DNA of 64,000 nucleotides from Strongylocentrotus droebachiensis (Eukaryota > Echinodermata > Echinoidea > Camarodonta > Strongylocentrotidae). Below, in pieces: positions 63,167 to 64,000 of the stretch (the first letter of the stretch is position 1; each line of letters starts with the position of its first letter). The notes below the pieces were generated by a model that made no database searches, was not told where the DNA came from, and saw only the letters and a list, made by a program, of their open reading frames with translations. Made by a program: the position numbers and the translations under genes. Location: NCBI GenBank assembly GCA_035222895.1, contig JAVYIG010000413.1, positions 219,501-283,500 of the forward strand, in the 5' to 3' direction.

Positions 63167-63328
63167 CCTCTTTTATATATCATAAGGGCTCTGATTGCCA
63201 AGGTCACGGAACTCACTGTGCCGGAACAGTCGGAGGACAATATAGTGGTGTTGCCACTGGTACCAACATCTACAGCGTTCGTGTGTTGTCCTGTTGGGGA
63301 ACTGGTTCTAATTCTAACATCATAGCTG
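58198..63328 (+). CDS. Protease B: secreted proteinase-K-like subtilisin (S8), partial (coding exons 1-5)
   Basis: Tandem paralogue of protease A, same strand. Exons: 58198-58305, 59036-59152, 60942-61083, 62243-62352, 63187-63328, each exactly the size of its A counterpart. Signal peptide [19 protein letters not shown]9 propeptide ([13 protein letters not shown] ... GIRYIEEDG), catalytic Asp134 (VFVLDTGI) and His166 (GHGTHCAG). The oxyanion and serine exons (6-8) lie past the right edge. Differences from A cluster around residues 98-104 and 143-156 and in the loop at 193-201 (LSCWGTGSN versus MSCTGSGSY), a region that lines the S2/S4 pockets in proteinase K. Nothing seen is inactivating. Intron 2 holds a foreign RT fragment. 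Confidence 0.93.
58590..58770 (+). repeat. Protease-intron repeat, copy in B intron 1
   Basis: Homologous to 35222-35410, including TTCGTCGTCCATGTTAATGG and GTCCACCGCGAAATCA. Confidence 0.65.
59318..59900 (+). pseudogene. CR1/jockey-type reverse transcriptase fragment in B intron 2
   Basis: Reads CGVPQGSILGLLLFLI, then after an AT-rich disruption ADDTALFCPHSELDSLMNKI and SAWFKSNKLSLNI, then GVTIDKKLSQKTTHTEIK. These are the classic RT motifs in order, with frameshifts and an internal deletion. The matching intron of protease A lacks it. Confidence 0.8.
61255..61385 (+). repeat. Protease-intron repeat, copy in B intron 3
   Basis: CCGAAGTGCTAACGTCATTA, CTCGTCATCCAGCCTACTGG and ACACCGCGAAATGATT match the A intron 3 copy. 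Confidence 0.65.
61895..62180. repeat. GTTCGTAATTCC repeat, folded back, in B intron 3
   Basis: Orthologous to 37885-38200 of protease A. The flanking palindrome TTAAGTCACAATGA / TTGTGACTTAACC is also present (61,695-61,762). Confidence 0.6.
63120..63172 (+). repeat. (TC)n tract before B exon 5
   Basis: TCTCTCTCTC run shortly before the acceptor of exon 5; protease A has one at the same place (38,783-38,860). It may extend the polypyrimidine tract. Confidence 0.7.
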
Positions 63329-63349
63329 GTAGGCTTATACATCGTATAT

Positions 63350-63640
63350 AACATTACTACCATACTACTACTAATAATTACAATTATGATATTAATAATA
63401 ATGATTATAATAACAATAATTTTAAGTTATAACTAATAATAATGATAATATTTTTGATAATAATAACAATTACAATGACAATGATAATAGTAACTAAATT
63501 AATGATGATGATAGTTAAAAAGTAATAACGATATTAATAATGATAACAATCATGATAATACTATTAATCCAAATATTTATAATAACTATAATTGTAATGA
63601 TAATAATGATAATAACAGATAATAATATTAATGAATAAAT
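63350..63640. repeat. AAT/GAT-rich microsatellite in B intron 5
   Basis: Counterpart of the A intron 5 tract. After it TTTTCACGCTGGAATTCCAT (63,716) matches A at 39,633, and the last 160 bp of the window are AT-rich with no feature. Confidence 0.7.
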
Positions 63641-64000
63641 AAAGAAGTTTTAAAAAATAATAATTTTTGGGGTTTATAGGCCTATAAGGGCTTTTTTCCC
63701 TCTTTTTTGCAAATGATTTTCACGCTGGAATTCCATTGACCTTTCCTAGTCTCCCAAATGTTGGTAGATTGGTGCATTTCTTGTTAGTCATTAGTGGGCC
63801 CGGGGTTCTTTCGAGCACTGGTAGGTAATTGGTATTATTATTAAAAAATGTCAACCTTTGTACAAGGATTATGTTTCCTTTCACGTTGCAACCTATTCTG
63901 TTTTTGTATGTCCTTGTCCAATATGTTCTTCATGTGTTTTTTATGATATATATCTGATTAGTATATGTAATGTTGTCTTTTTAACTGAATGAAATAAAAT

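Overview
This is a eukaryotic, intron-rich, AT-rich window of animal DNA. The split genes (COX19, an indoleamine 2,3-dioxygenase, secreted subtilase paralogues), the L1/Tx1-like and CR1/jockey-like retroelements and the density of foldback and MITE elements suggest a marine invertebrate deuterostome. A sea-urchin-like echinoderm is my best guess, but nothing here proves the taxon.

Layout. Bases 1-2,630 hold the first two coding exons of COX19 on the minus strand; the last exon lies off the left edge. Its intron carries an 831-bp, almost perfectly palindromic element with a 9-bp target duplication. Bases 2,680-6,900 are repeats: a SINE-like copy, a GGGGCACTTAT-type satellite flanked by inverted arms, and the first copy of a GGGGGTAGTTGTCC minisatellite. 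Bases 6,935-25,221 hold a complete 13-exon IDO-family gene on the plus strand (481 aa) that ends in an unusual hydrophobic C-terminal tail. Its introns hold MITEs, LINE tails, a 511-bp tandem duplication and two elements that carry minisatellites inside inverted repeats. Just after its stop codon are three stem-loops; read on the minus strand they look like histone 3' processing signals.

Bases 25,400-34,000 have no intact gene. Much of 28,880-33,850 consists of diverged copies, in both orientations, of the DNA upstream of the protease genes. Bases 34,226-49,412 hold protease A, a complete secreted proteinase-K-like (S8) gene with a TATA-driven non-coding first exon and 8 coding exons (371 aa). 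Its intron 6 is enlarged by a minus-strand L1/Tx1-like LINE with ~98-bp target duplications. The LINE is broken by a nonsense codon, an ORF1 frameshift and a 1,138-bp TA-flanked foldback element. Bases 49,413-57,480 are intergenic, with LINE fragments, MITEs and further copies of the protease upstream repeat. Bases 57,503-64,000 hold protease B, a tandem paralogue in the same orientation, cut by the right edge after coding exon 5.

The genes do not form an operon. COX19 serves mitochondrial cytochrome oxidase assembly, IDO acts in tryptophan catabolism to kynurenine, and the two proteases look like recently duplicated secreted digestive or defence enzymes. The introns of proteases A and B match over long stretches, so most of their repeats predate the gene duplication, while the LINE in A and a jockey-like RT fragment in B do not.
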